From the NCBI GenBank assembly GCA_025964675.1, contig JAOPYI010000119.1:1-49446 (forward strand): a DNA stretch of 49,446 nt. Reading direction: 5' to 3'. Below are positions 17,569 through 25,024 of the stretch, in pieces. Made by a program: the position numbers and the translations under genes. Under the pieces are notes generated by a model that worked only from the letters and a program-made list of their open reading frames with translations, was not told where the DNA came from and ran no database searches. How positions within the stretch are numbered: the first letter of the stretch is position 1; each line of letters opens with the position of its first letter. The stretch comes from Sphaerisporangium sp. (lineage in GTDB: Bacteria > Actinomycetota > Actinomycetes > Streptosporangiales > Streptosporangiaceae).

Positions 17569-17868
17569 ATGAACAAGCGAGAACTGGTCGACGCGATCAC
17601 CGATCGTGTCGGCGACAGGAAGACGGCCACAGAGGCCGTGAACGCGATAATCGAGGCCATCCAGCACGCTGTCTCGAACGGGGAGAAGGTCTCGATCACC
17701 GGCTTTGGCGCGTTCGAGATGTCTCACAAGCCGGCCCGCCAGGCGAGGAACCCTTCGACGGGTGAGCCCATCAAGGTCTCCGAGAGCTGGGGGCCGAAGT
17801 TCCGAGCCGGCGCCGACTTCAAAGACCAGGTCAACGCGGCTGGGAAGAAGGCCGCCAAGAAAAAGTGA
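17569..17868 (+). CDS. hup: HU-family nucleoid DNA-binding protein
   Basis: A 99-residue HU: MNKRELVDAITDRVGDRKTATEAVNAI, then VSITGFGAFEMSHKPARQARNPSTGEPIKV, which contains the DNA-bending beta-arm with its Pro, and a short Lys-rich end (KKAAKKK). This is the short form; it lacks the long histone-like Lys/Ala tail of HupS/mycobacterial HU. It bends and compacts DNA as a dimer. AGGGGGAG lies about 9 nt before the ATG. The 187-bp gap upstream has a TTGACT at 17453 that might be a -35 box, but no convincing -10. A strong hairpin follows the stop. Confidence 0.96.
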   Translation: MNKRELVDAITDRVGDRKTATEAVNAIIEAIQHAVSNGEKVSITGFGAFEMSHKPARQARNPSTGEPIKVSESWGPKFRAGADFKDQVNAAGKKAAKKK

Positions 17869-17889
17869 CCACCTGACCGATCAGCTCGG

Positions 17890-17920
17890 ACGCCCGGAAA
17901 CCCTCAGGGGTTCCGGGCGT
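17890..17920 (+). terminator. Hairpin terminator after hup
   Basis: 14-bp stem (arm ACGCCCGGAA..., 17890-17903 with 17907-17920), one mismatch, 3-nt loop, 22 nt past the stop; no T-run. Confidence 0.75.
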
Positions 17921-17953
17921 CAGCGCCTTCGGCTCCCTCCCGACCGCGGACGG

Positions 17954-18157
17954 CTACTCCGGGAGCGGGAAGGTGGAGAGGGTGATCGCGGTGATGGTGT
18001 CGTCCTCGACGCGGATGTTCACCCGCTGGCCGGCCCGCAGGAGCCGCAACGGGCCGGCGTCGAAGGCGTCGGTGCCGAAGGGGATCTCGGTCCCGTCGTC
18101 CAGGAAGACCGATCCCGAGCGGGATTCGGGGTCAAAGATCCGCACCGTGGCCTGCAC
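17954..18157 (-). CDS. Small beta-rich protein, possibly cold-shock/OB-fold-like
   Basis: 67 residues. MQATVRIFDPESRSGSVFLDDGTEIPFGTDAFDAG followed by LRLLRAGQRVNIRVEDDTITAITL has the strand pattern of a small OB/cold-shock barrel: a Gly/Ser-containing strand 2, an acidic turn, then a G-Q-R-V-x-I strand. The usual RNP aromatic residues are reduced to FDP and VFLD, so nucleic-acid binding is uncertain. The GTG at 18157 has TAGGCT 7 nt upstream and no ribosome site (leaderless layout). It lies downstream of cofC on the same strand, 67 bp apart, and convergent with hup. Confidence 0.7.
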   Translation of the reverse strand: MQATVRIFDPESRSGSVFLDDGTEIPFGTDAFDAGPLRLLRAGQRVNIRVEDDTITAITLSTFPLPE

Positions 18158-18170
18158 GCCGGTCAGCCTA
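18158..18170 (-). promoter_or_regulatory. Leaderless-type -10 box for the small OB-like gene
   Basis: On the minus strand TAGGCT (18170-18165), then 7 nt, then the GTG start at 18157. Confidence 0.45.
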
Positions 18171-18224
18171 TAGCGCCGGAAGCCAAGGGAGCCTCAGCGC
18201 AGGACGCCGGTCCCGTCCAACCGA

Positions 18225-18905
18225 TCACGAAGGAATCCACGTGGAGGAGTCCTTCAGCGTCTTCACCACGGCCGCGGTGTGCCGGCCGACGCCGAGGGCC
18301 AGCGCCTGCTCGAGGTCCGAGGGCGTGTCGACGTCACGGCGTACCGAGGGGATGCCGTCCGGCGTCACCTCCTTCGCGCCGACGCCGAGGTGCCTTGCCC
18401 GGGACTCGCCCCCGAACCGCGGGGTGAACCTGACCCGGGGCCGCACCCCGTAGAAAGTCGTACCGATCTCGGCCGCGTCGGGCACGAAGCATTGGTCGAA
18501 GTCGGCGGCCGCGGCCAGCGCCACGCCTAGCTCAGCGGGCCGCAGAGCGGGCAGGTCGGCCTGGAGCGCGCCGATCGGGCTCGCCGGCGCCAGCCGTAGC
18601 GCCTCGGCGCCGCCGGACCGCAGCGCGGCGTTGAGCCCCGCGTTGGGATCAGGGACGATGTGCGCTCCCAGCGCCGAAAGGGCCTCGGCGGGCACGGGAT
18701 CACCCGTCACCACGAACACCCGGGCGACGTACGAGCAGGCCAGCGCGGCCGCGACCGTGTCGCACGCGATGGCCACGGCGAGCGCGGCCCGGTAGGGCCC
18801 GGCCGCGGCGGCCAGGCGGGTCTTGGCGGCGACCAGGGTTTTCACCGGCACCACAATGGTCCAGCCGGGTTGCCGGCCAAGGTCACGACGTTCCGTACCA
18901 CGCAT
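18225..18905 (-). CDS. cofC: 2-phospho-L-lactate (or phosphoenolpyruvate) guanylyltransferase, F420 synthesis
   Basis: A 226-residue nucleotidyltransferase. WTIVVPVKTLVAAKTRLA is the CofC N-terminal nucleotide-binding signature; VFVVTGD, LQADLPALRP and RRDVDTPSDLEQALALG are further family motifs. CofC joins GTP to phospholactate or PEP to make the activated precursor of coenzyme F420, a redox cofactor common in actinobacteria. The frame runs back to 18983, but ATG 18905 is preferred: AAGG lies 5 nt upstream and the family starts just before TIVVPVK. It is divergent from plsC, 77 bp apart. Confidence 0.92.
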   Translation of the reverse strand: MRGTERRDLGRQPGWTIVVPVKTLVAAKTRLAAAAGPYRAALAVAIACDTVAAALACSYVARVFVVTGDPVPAEALSALGAHIVPDPNAGLNAALRSGGAEALRLAPASPIGALQADLPALRPAELGVALAAAADFDQCFVPDAAEIGTTFYGVRPRVRFTPRFGGESRARHLGVGAKEVTPDGIPSVRRDVDTPSDLEQALALGVGRHTAAVVKTLKDSSTWIPS

Positions 18906-18982
18906 AGCCTTAGCATCCCGCCTCGACATCTCATGGAGCCAACCGGGAGACTGATGGCGCACAGGCATCACTGGAGGATTCA

Positions 18983-19702
18983 ATGAGCCGCCCCGGACGT
19001 CCGCCCATCCCTTGGGAAGCCCTAGTCGTGGCGATCGTCAAACCGCTGCTGTATTTCTTCACGAAGCGCGACTGGCGGGGCCGCGCCAACCTGCCGCGCA
19101 CCGGCGGCGTGATCATCGCGGCCAATCACCTGTCGTGGAGCGATCCGCTGCTGTTCGCCCATTACGCCTACGACAACGGCCGCTGGCCGGTCTATCTCGC
19201 CAAGTCCGGGGTGTTCGACATCCCCGTCATCGGCACGATCATCAGGAAGTGCAGGCAGATCCCAGTGCAGCGCGGAAGCACCGACGCGGCGCGCTCTCTC
19301 AAAGAGGCCGAGACGGCGCTGCGCGACGGCTCGTGCGTGATCTTCTACCCCGAGGGCACGATCACGCGTGACCCCGACTTCTGGCCCATGGACGCCAAGA
19401 CGGGCGTGGCCCGGCTGGCGCTCGTCACCGGCGTGCCGGTGATCCCCGTGGCCCACTGGGGTGCCCAGGAGATCCTCCCGTACGGCGGCAAGAGGCCGAG
19501 GCTGTTCCCCCGCAAGACCTTCCGCGTCCTCGCCGGGCCACCGGTCGACCTCTCCAAGTACGAGGGCCTGCCGATGCGTGGCAAGGTGCTGAAGGAGGCG
19601 ACCGCCGACATCATGGCCGCCATCACCGCCCAGCTGTCGGAGCTTCGGGGCGAGAAGGCGCCGGACACCCCCTTCGGCGAGGCCGAGAGCCGCGCCGGGT
19701 GA
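18983..19702 (+). CDS. plsC: 1-acyl-sn-glycerol-3-phosphate acyltransferase family protein
   Basis: A 239-residue membrane-associated acyltransferase. NHLSWSDPLL is the NHxxxxD catalytic motif (near residue 48) and FYPEGTITRD the phosphate-binding motif; KSGVFDIPVIGTIIRK lies between them. It adds the second acyl chain to lysophosphatidate in phospholipid synthesis. GGAGG stands 5 nt before the ATG at 18983. gpsA, which makes the glycerol-3-phosphate backbone, follows 65 bp downstream, so the two genes serve the same pathway. Confidence 0.93.
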   Translation: MSRPGRPPIPWEALVVAIVKPLLYFFTKRDWRGRANLPRTGGVIIAANHLSWSDPLLFAHYAYDNGRWPVYLAKSGVFDIPVIGTIIRKCRQIPVQRGSTDAARSLKEAETALRDGSCVIFYPEGTITRDPDFWPMDAKTGVARLALVTGVPVIPVAHWGAQEILPYGGKRPRLFPRKTFRVLAGPPVDLSKYEGLPMRGKVLKEATADIMAAITAQLSELRGEKAPDTPFGEAESRAG

Positions 19703-19755
19703 CCACGGCACCAAGAGCGATCCGTCGGCGGCGACTCCATGCGGTGGAGTGAGCG

Positions 19756-19768
19756 TACGGTGACTAGG
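19756..19768 (+). promoter_or_regulatory. Leaderless-type -10 box for gpsA
   Basis: TACGGT (19756-19761), 6 nt, then GTG at 19768; no ribosome site. Confidence 0.45.
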
Positions 19769-20775
19769 TGACCAAGGCCGTCGTTTTCGGAACCGGTTCG
19801 TGGGGGACGACCTTCGCGATGATCTTGGCGGAGGCGGGCACCTCGACGACGCTGTGGGGGCGTCGTGCCGAGGTGGTGGAGGCGATCGGCCGGAGGCACG
19901 AGAACCCCGAATACCTGCCGGGAGTGCGGCTTCCCTCGTCGCTGCGTGCCACGACCGACCCCGCGGAGGCGATGGCAGGCGCCGACTTCGTCGTCCTGGC
20001 CGTTCCCTCCCAGACCCTGCGCGGCAACCTGGCCGCCTGGCGCCCGCACATCCCTGAGCACGCCGTGCTGGTCAGCCTGATGAAGGGCATCGAGCTTCGC
20101 ACGTCCAAGCGAATGAGCGAGGTCATCTGCGACGTCGCCGGGGTCCCGGCCGAGCGGGTCGCCGTCGTCTCGGGCCCGAACCTCGTCGGGGAGCTGATCC
20201 GCCGCGAGCCGGCCGGGACTGTGGTCGCCAGCGTGGACGACAAGGTCACCGGGCAGTTGCAGGAGGCGTGCCACCTGCCGTGGTTCCGCGCCTACACCAA
20301 CTCCGACGTCGTCGGGGTGGAGCTCGGCGGCGCCGTGAAGAACGTCATCGCCCTCGCCGTGGGCGTGGCGGCGGGCATGGGGCTCGGTGACAACGTCAGG
20401 GCCACGCTCATGACCCGCGGCCTGGCCGAGATCTCCCGGCTGGGCGCGGCGCTCGGGGCCGACCCCCACACCTTCGCCGGTCTCGCGGGCATGGGCGACC
20501 TCGTGGCGACCTGTACGTCCCCATTGTCGAGGAACCGTACTTTCGGTGAGAATCTTGGCCGAGGCATGACACTGGCCGAGACCATCGCCGCCACCAGGCA
20601 GACCGCGGAGGGGGTCAAGTCCTGCGAGTCGGTGCTGGACCTCGCGAGGAAGCACGACGTGGAAATGCCGATCACCGAGGTGGTGGTAGGCGTCGTCCAT
20701 GACGGAATGACCCCCAGCGAGGCCGCGATGCTGCTGATGTCGCGGACTCCCAAGCCGGAACGGTACGGCGTGTGA
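19768..20775 (+). CDS. gpsA: NAD(P)H-dependent glycerol-3-phosphate dehydrogenase
   Basis: A 335-residue enzyme that reduces dihydroxyacetone phosphate to sn-glycerol-3-phosphate for phospholipids. The Rossmann motif is [13 protein letters not shown] at 5-17, then [28 protein letters not shown] carries the catalytic Lys. [16 protein letters not shown] and [13 protein letters not shown] complete the family pattern. It starts with GTG and shares GTGA with the start of the next gene (4-bp overlap), so the two are translationally coupled. Confidence 0.96.
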   Translation: MTKAVVFGTGSWGTTFAMILAEAGTSTTLWGRRAEVVEAIGRRHENPEYLPGVRLPSSLRATTDPAEAMAGADFVVLAVPSQTLRGNLAAWRPHIPEHAVLVSLMKGIELRTSKRMSEVICDVAGVPAERVAVVSGPNLVGELIRREPAGTVVASVDDKVTGQLQEACHLPWFRAYTNSDVVGVELGGAVKNVIALAVGVAAGMGLGDNVRATLMTRGLAEISRLGAALGADPHTFAGLAGMGDLVATCTSPLSRNRTFGENLGRGMTLAETIAATRQTAEGVKSCESVLDLARKHDVEMPITEVVVGVVHDGMTPSEAAMLLMSRTPKPERYGV

Positions 20776-22025
20776 CACTTTCTCGACGTATGCGCAGGAG
20801 ACTCGGCGAGAACACCCGAGCGGTCCATCTGCCGCCCGCGCCGGTCTCCCGTCAGCTTCCCATCGGCCTGCCCGTCTGGCGCAGCGCGGCCTGGAGCTTC
20901 GACAGCTCGGCGGAGTACGCCGACGTGCTCGGCGAGCGCGCGCCGGGCTTCGCGTACAGCAGGATCGACAACCCCACGGTCGCGGCCTTCGCCTCGGGCA
21001 TCGCCTCGCTGGAGGGCGCGGCCGCTCCCGAGGACGTCGCGGGCGAGGCGTTCTCGTCGGGGATGGCGGCGGTGACCGCGGTGCTCATGACCTTCCTGCG
21101 GGCCGGGTCGCACGTCGTGGCGCCCGCTCCGGTGTACGGCGGCACGTACTCCCTGCTGTCGAACGTGCTGGCGCGTTTCGGTGTTTCGGTCGACTTCGTG
21201 GACTACTCCGACCTGCGCCGGGTCCACGCCGCCGTACGCTCCTCTACCAAGATCATCTACGCGGAGACGCTGACCAACCCCGCGATGGCGGTCGCCGACA
21301 TCCGGGGCCTGTACCGCATCGCCAGGGACGCGGGCGCGCTCCTGGTGGTCGACTCCACCTTCGCGACGCCTGTGGTCTGCCGTCCCCTGGAGCACGGCGC
21401 CGACCTGGTCATCCACTCCGCCACCAAATACATCGGCGGCCACGACGACTGCACGGGCGGTGCCGTGGTCGGCCGTCCCGACCTGATCTCCCAGATCCGC
21501 GAGGTCCGCATCGACACCGGCGCCACCCTCGCCCCGGACGAGGCGTTCCTGCTGCGCCGTGGCCTCGAGACGCTCCCGCTCCGGGTACGCCGGATGTGCG
21601 CCACCGCGATGGTCTTCGCCGCCGCCGTGGCCAAGCACCCAGCGGTACGCCGCGTCGACTACCCGGGCCTCGCCAGCCATCCGGGTCACCAACTCGCCCG
21701 CCAGCTCTTCGATTCCGGCCCCGAGGGCACGAGGTTCGGCGCGTGCGTCACCGTCACCCCGAACGGGGGGTACGAAGCCGGGGTCGTGCTGGCGGACGCC
21801 GTACGGCTGGCGCGGATCGCGACCTCGTTCGGCGGCACGCACACCAAGGTCGCCCACGTGGCGTCCACGACTCACCGCCAGCTCGACGAGGGGGCCCTGA
21901 CGGCGTCGGGGATCGACACGGGGGCCGTACGCTTCGCCATCGGCCTGGAGGACTCAGAGGACCTCATCGCGGACGTCACGGAGGCGCTGGACGCGCTCCG
22001 CTCGAACGCCGCGACCCGCACCTGA
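20772..22025 (+). CDS. PLP-dependent trans-sulfuration enzyme family (cystathionine gamma-lyase/synthase-like)
   Basis: A 417-residue Cys/Met-metabolism fold-type I PLP enzyme. [42 protein letters not shown] and [10 protein letters not shown] are family signatures, and Lys219 in [12 protein letters not shown] binds PLP. Members cleave or form cystathionine, or release methanethiol or H2S; the exact reaction cannot be fixed from sequence. The first ~20 residues ([19 protein letters not shown]) are basic. It overlaps gpsA by 4 bp. Confidence 0.9.
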   Translation: MTLSRRMRRRLGENTRAVHLPPAPVSRQLPIGLPVWRSAAWSFDSSAEYADVLGERAPGFAYSRIDNPTVAAFASGIASLEGAAAPEDVAGEAFSSGMAAVTAVLMTFLRAGSHVVAPAPVYGGTYSLLSNVLARFGVSVDFVDYSDLRRVHAAVRSSTKIIYAETLTNPAMAVADIRGLYRIARDAGALLVVDSTFATPVVCRPLEHGADLVIHSATKYIGGHDDCTGGAVVGRPDLISQIREVRIDTGATLAPDEAFLLRRGLETLPLRVRRMCATAMVFAAAVAKHPAVRRVDYPGLASHPGHQLARQLFDSGPEGTRFGACVTVTPNGGYEAGVVLADAVRLARIATSFGGTHTKVAHVASTTHRQLDEGALTASGIDTGAVRFAIGLEDSEDLIADVTEALDALRSNAATRT

Positions 22026-22076
22026 CACGCGACCGCCGATACGTACCTGACAAGCAGGGACGACAGGGACGCAAGG

Positions 22077-22091
22077 TAGATTCGGGCATCA
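22077..22091 (+). promoter_or_regulatory. Possible near-leaderless -10 box for ddl
   Basis: TAGATT (22077-22082), 8 nt, then ATG at 22091. An AAGG further up is a poor ribosome site. Confidence 0.4.
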
Positions 22092-23206
22092 TGAACCAGC
22101 AGCATGAATCCCGGCCTCGCGTACGGGTGGCGGTCGTCTTCGGTGGCCGTAACTCCGAGCACGCGGTGTCCCTGATGGGCGCGGGCAGCGTCCTCGCGGC
22201 CATAGACCGGTCCAAATACGATGTCATCCCGATCGGCATCGCGCCGGACGGCCGCTGGGTGCTGGCCTCGGACGGCCAGAGGTTCGAGATAGAGGGCGGC
22301 GAGCTGCCCTCCGTGGACGGTAGCGGCACGACCCTCGCGCTGCCGTCCGACAGCGGGTCGATCGTGACGCTCGACGCCGGGCGGATCCCCGGCTCGCTCG
22401 GGCAGGTCGACGTCGTGTTCCCGATGCTGCACGGCCCGTACGGCGAGGACGGCACCATCCAGGGCCTGCTGGAGATGGCCGGTGTCCGCTATGTCGGTTC
22501 CGGCGTGCTGGCCAGCGCGGTCGGCATGGACAAGGCGTACATGAAGGCCCTGCTCACGGCCGCTGGGCTGCCCGTCGGGCCGTACGTCGTCGTGCGCGAC
22601 CGTGACTGGCGCCTTGATCGCGAGCGCGTTCTCAAGGAGGTCGAGGAGCTCGGCTGGCCTGTCTTCGTCAAGCCTTCCCGTGCGGGTTCCAGCCAGGGCA
22701 TCTCGCGGGCCGAGGACTTCGTAGAGCTCGAGCGCGCGATCCAGAACGCCCGCGAGCACGACCCGAAGATCCTCGTCGAGGCGGCCATCGAGGGGCGCGA
22801 GATCGAGTGCGCGGTGCTGGAGTCGCCCGGAGACGAGCCGCCGGTCGCCAGCCTGCCCGGCGAGGTGCTGGTCAACGAGCAGCACGAGTTCTTCGACTTC
22901 TCCGCCAAGTACATCGGCTCGGACATGTCGCTGTCCGTGCCGGCCGACATCCCGGTGGCGGTCAGTGAGGAGCTGCGGCAGATGGCCGTACGGGCGTTCG
23001 AGGCGCTCGGCTGCGAGGGGCTCTCCCGCGTCGACTTCTTCTACACCCCGTCTGGCGGCCTGATCCTGAACGAGATCAACACGATGCCGGGCTTCACGGC
23101 GATGTCGGTGGCCCCGCAGCTCCTGGCCGCCTCCGGGATGCCTTACAACGAGCTGGTCGACCACTTGATCCAGCTCGCGCTCGCACGTCCGGTGGGCCTG
23201 CGGTGA
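22091..23206 (+). CDS. ddlA: D-alanine--D-alanine ligase
   Basis: A 371-residue ATP-grasp ligase that makes D-Ala-D-Ala for peptidoglycan. VAVVFGGRNSEHAVSL near the N-terminus, PMLHGPYGEDGTIQG, FVKPSRAGSSQGIS (ATP-binding loop) and EINTMPGFTAMS (Mg-binding Glu/Asn) are all present. The frame is open far upstream inside the previous gene, but the family begins at ATG 22091. The length and the HGPYGEDG motif fit the D-Ala-D-Ala rather than the shorter DdlB type. It ends 13 bp from the convergent DUF3515 gene. Confidence 0.95.
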   Translation: MNQQHESRPRVRVAVVFGGRNSEHAVSLMGAGSVLAAIDRSKYDVIPIGIAPDGRWVLASDGQRFEIEGGELPSVDGSGTTLALPSDSGSIVTLDAGRIPGSLGQVDVVFPMLHGPYGEDGTIQGLLEMAGVRYVGSGVLASAVGMDKAYMKALLTAAGLPVGPYVVVRDRDWRLDRERVLKEVEELGWPVFVKPSRAGSSQGISRAEDFVELERAIQNAREHDPKILVEAAIEGREIECAVLESPGDEPPVASLPGEVLVNEQHEFFDFSAKYIGSDMSLSVPADIPVAVSEELRQMAVRAFEALGCEGLSRVDFFYTPSGGLILNEINTMPGFTAMSVAPQLLAASGMPYNELVDHLIQLALARPVGLR

Positions 23207-23219
23207 CCTGGTCGGCCGT

Positions 23220-23648
23220 TCAGCCGGGGAATGCCGCCTTGATCGGGGCGGCGAGGTCGACGAGCACCCCGGCGGTCTGGTGGGCACGCGAGATCGTCAC
23301 CTCGACGTAGCCGCCGGAGGTGATCGCCGTGAAGAGCGCGGGCCTGACCGGATCGGCGAACCACGGCACGCCGTCGATCTCCGGCACCTGCTGGAGCGGG
23401 TCCATCGCGAGGGGGCGGGACACGCCGCAGCGGAGCGCGATCTCGGCCGAGCCCCACACCGCGACGTACGGTGACGGTGGTTCGGAAGGGACGCGCTCCG
23501 CGCCGTCGATCGTGTGGGGGAGCCGGGCGTTCAGCGTGGCGCACGCCGTCGCCGTGGCCCCTTGGGGGGCGGGCGGATCGACCCTCACGGTTCCGCCGCA
23601 GCCCGCCACCAGTGCCAGAGCCGCGGCCGCCATGACGACCCGTACCAC
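23220..23648 (-). CDS. DUF3515 family lipoprotein
   Basis: 142 residues. The hydrophobic leader ends in a lipobox (ALVAGC, Cys near residue 16), so the mature protein is a membrane-anchored extracytoplasmic lipoprotein. The body has conserved Cys and Trp (ACATLNARLP, VAVWGSAEIALRCGV, VPWFAD), a pattern of DUF3515, a family typically found beside ddl and thiL in actinobacteria. Function unknown; the neighbourhood hints at the cell envelope. The GTG at 23648 is chosen for the GGGGGGAG just upstream; ATG 23633 is an alternative. The longer open frame to 23780 adds a non-family N-terminus. Confidence 0.82.
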   Translation of the reverse strand: MVRVVMAAAALALVAGCGGTVRVDPPAPQGATATACATLNARLPHTIDGAERVPSEPPSPYVAVWGSAEIALRCGVSRPLAMDPLQQVPEIDGVPWFADPVRPALFTAITSGGYVEVTISRAHQTAGVLVDLAAPIKAAFPG

Positions 23649-23673
23649 GGCTCCCCCCGAGATATGTCGACGC

Positions 23674-23907
23674 TCAGATATGGACGATCGGACACGTAAG
23701 GGTACGCGTGATTCCATCAACGGCCTGAATCTGCGCGACGACGAGCTTGCCAAGGTCGTCCACGTTGTCTGCCTCCGCACGAACGATCACGTCGTACGGG
23801 CCCGTGACGTCCTCGGCCTGGGTCACGCCGGAGATCACCGCGATCGCACCCGCGACCTCGGCGGCCTTGCCGACTTCTGTCTGGATAAGGATGTAGGCCT
23901 GCACCAT
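23674..23907 (-). CDS. Stand-alone Lrp/AsnC ligand-binding (RAM) domain protein
   Basis: 77 residues: MVQAYILIQTEVGKAAEVAGAI, then VTQAEDVTGPYDVIVRAEADNVDDLGKLV. This is the beta-alpha-beta RAM domain of Lrp/AsnC regulators without the DNA-binding helix-turn-helix. Such mini-proteins form ring-like oligomers that bind amino acids and may modulate full-length Lrp proteins. ATG 23907 is chosen over the GTG just before it because GGAGG is 5 nt from the ATG. It lies between thiL (divergent) and the DUF3515 gene (same strand, 25 bp apart). Confidence 0.88.
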   Translation of the reverse strand: MVQAYILIQTEVGKAAEVAGAIAVISGVTQAEDVTGPYDVIVRAEADNVDDLGKLVVAQIQAVDGITRTLTCPIVHI

Positions 23908-23962
23908 CACGTCCTCCCGCAGGGGCGAAGCTGGTTCGTTTCAGTGCCGTGTGTAGATCAGA

Positions 23963-24949
23963 GTGGGACCGCAACCGTACATGGAACACACCAGGAGGTG
24001 TGCTATCACAGTCGCAGATCTTGGTGAATTCGGGATCATTGCACGTATTGTCGGACGCTTGCCACAATTTCCGGCGGTATTGCTGGGCCCCGGCGACGAT
24101 GCCGCGGTCGTTCGTGCCCCTGATCGACGAGTTGTCGTGACGACGGATCTCCTACTCGAGGGTAGACACTTCCGTCGCGATTGGTCCAGTTCATACGATA
24201 TTGGGCGAAAAGCGGCAGCACAGAACCTCGCCGACGTGGTGGCGATGGGTGCCGATCCTACGGCCATCTTCGTCGGGCTGGGGCTGCCCAAGGACCTTCC
24301 GACCGCCTGGCTGGACGGTCTCACCGACGGCTTCGGGGACGAATGCGCGCTTGTGGGTGCGAGCGTCGCGGGGGGCGACATCGCCAAGTCCGACCAGGTC
24401 GTGCTGGGGGTGACGGCCTTGGGCGACTTGGGCGGCCGTGCGCCGGTCACCCGGTCGGGGGCCCGGCCCGGGCAGGTCGTCGCCATGGCGGGCCGGCTCG
24501 GCCACGCGGCGGCCGGGCTGGCGCTGTTCCTCGCCGGCCGTGACGGATCCTCCTTCCCCGAGCTGGCGGACGCCCATCGGCGCCCTCAGCCGCCGTACGC
24601 CTGCGGTCCCGAGGCGGCCCGTCTCGGTGCCACTGCCATGGTGGACGTGAGCGACGGGCTGCTACAGGACGTGGGGCACATCGCCTCGGCGAGCGGCGTG
24701 CGGGTCGAGCTGGAGCCCGGAGCCCTCCCGGTGCCCGAGCCGCTGGTGGCCGCCGCGGCCGAGCTTGGCGAGGACCCGCTGCTGTGGGTGCTGACGGGAG
24801 GCGACGATCACGCCCTGGTGGCGGTCTTCCCTCCGGACGTACGGCTCCCGCAGGAGTGGCGGATCATCGGCCATGTCGTCGAGGGGGAAGGAGTGCAGGT
24901 CACGGGGTATGCGGAGCCTCACGGTGGCTGGGATCACTTCCGTGAATGA
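23963..24949 (+). CDS. thiL: Thiamine-monophosphate kinase
   Basis: ThiL phosphorylates thiamine monophosphate to the active diphosphate. ADLGEFGIIARI, LLGPGDDAAVV, TTDLLLEGRHFRRDW, NLADVVAMGADP and VDVSDGLLQDVGHIA are clear ThiL (PurM-like) signatures. The true start is doubtful: the reported start is the upstream GTG at 23963, and ATG 23981 is also in frame, but the only good ribosome site, AGGAGG at 23992-23997, is placed for an ATC at 24005. From there the protein would read (I/M)TVADLGEFG, exactly where homologues begin, giving 314 residues. Starting at GTG 23963 gives 328. It is divergent from the RAM-domain gene. Confidence 0.93.
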   Translation: MGPQPYMEHTRRCAITVADLGEFGIIARIVGRLPQFPAVLLGPGDDAAVVRAPDRRVVVTTDLLLEGRHFRRDWSSSYDIGRKAAAQNLADVVAMGADPTAIFVGLGLPKDLPTAWLDGLTDGFGDECALVGASVAGGDIAKSDQVVLGVTALGDLGGRAPVTRSGARPGQVVAMAGRLGHAAAGLALFLAGRDGSSFPELADAHRRPQPPYACGPEAARLGATAMVDVSDGLLQDVGHIASASGVRVELEPGALPVPEPLVAAAAELGEDPLLWVLTGGDDHALVAVFPPDVRLPQEWRIIGHVVEGEGVQVTGYAEPHGGWDHFRE

Positions 24950-24959
24950 CGTGAAAATT

Positions 24960-24989
24960 GTGACAAAGAAGTATTAAAGGTGTTATGAA
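24960..24989 (+). promoter_or_regulatory. Probable promoter for the CBM2-like protein gene
   Basis: GTGACA (24960-24965), 18 nt, TATGAA (24984-24989) in an unusually AT-rich stretch (24950-24990) after thiL, 35 nt before the next start codon. Confidence 0.5.
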
Positions 24990-25024
24990 GTGGAGCGCCG
25001 TGGTTTCTACAAGGAAGGCGCTTC

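Noticed and set aside
23908-24004. TPP riboswitch before thiL or thiD
   Set aside because: No CTGAGA-type core or expected stems in either upstream region.
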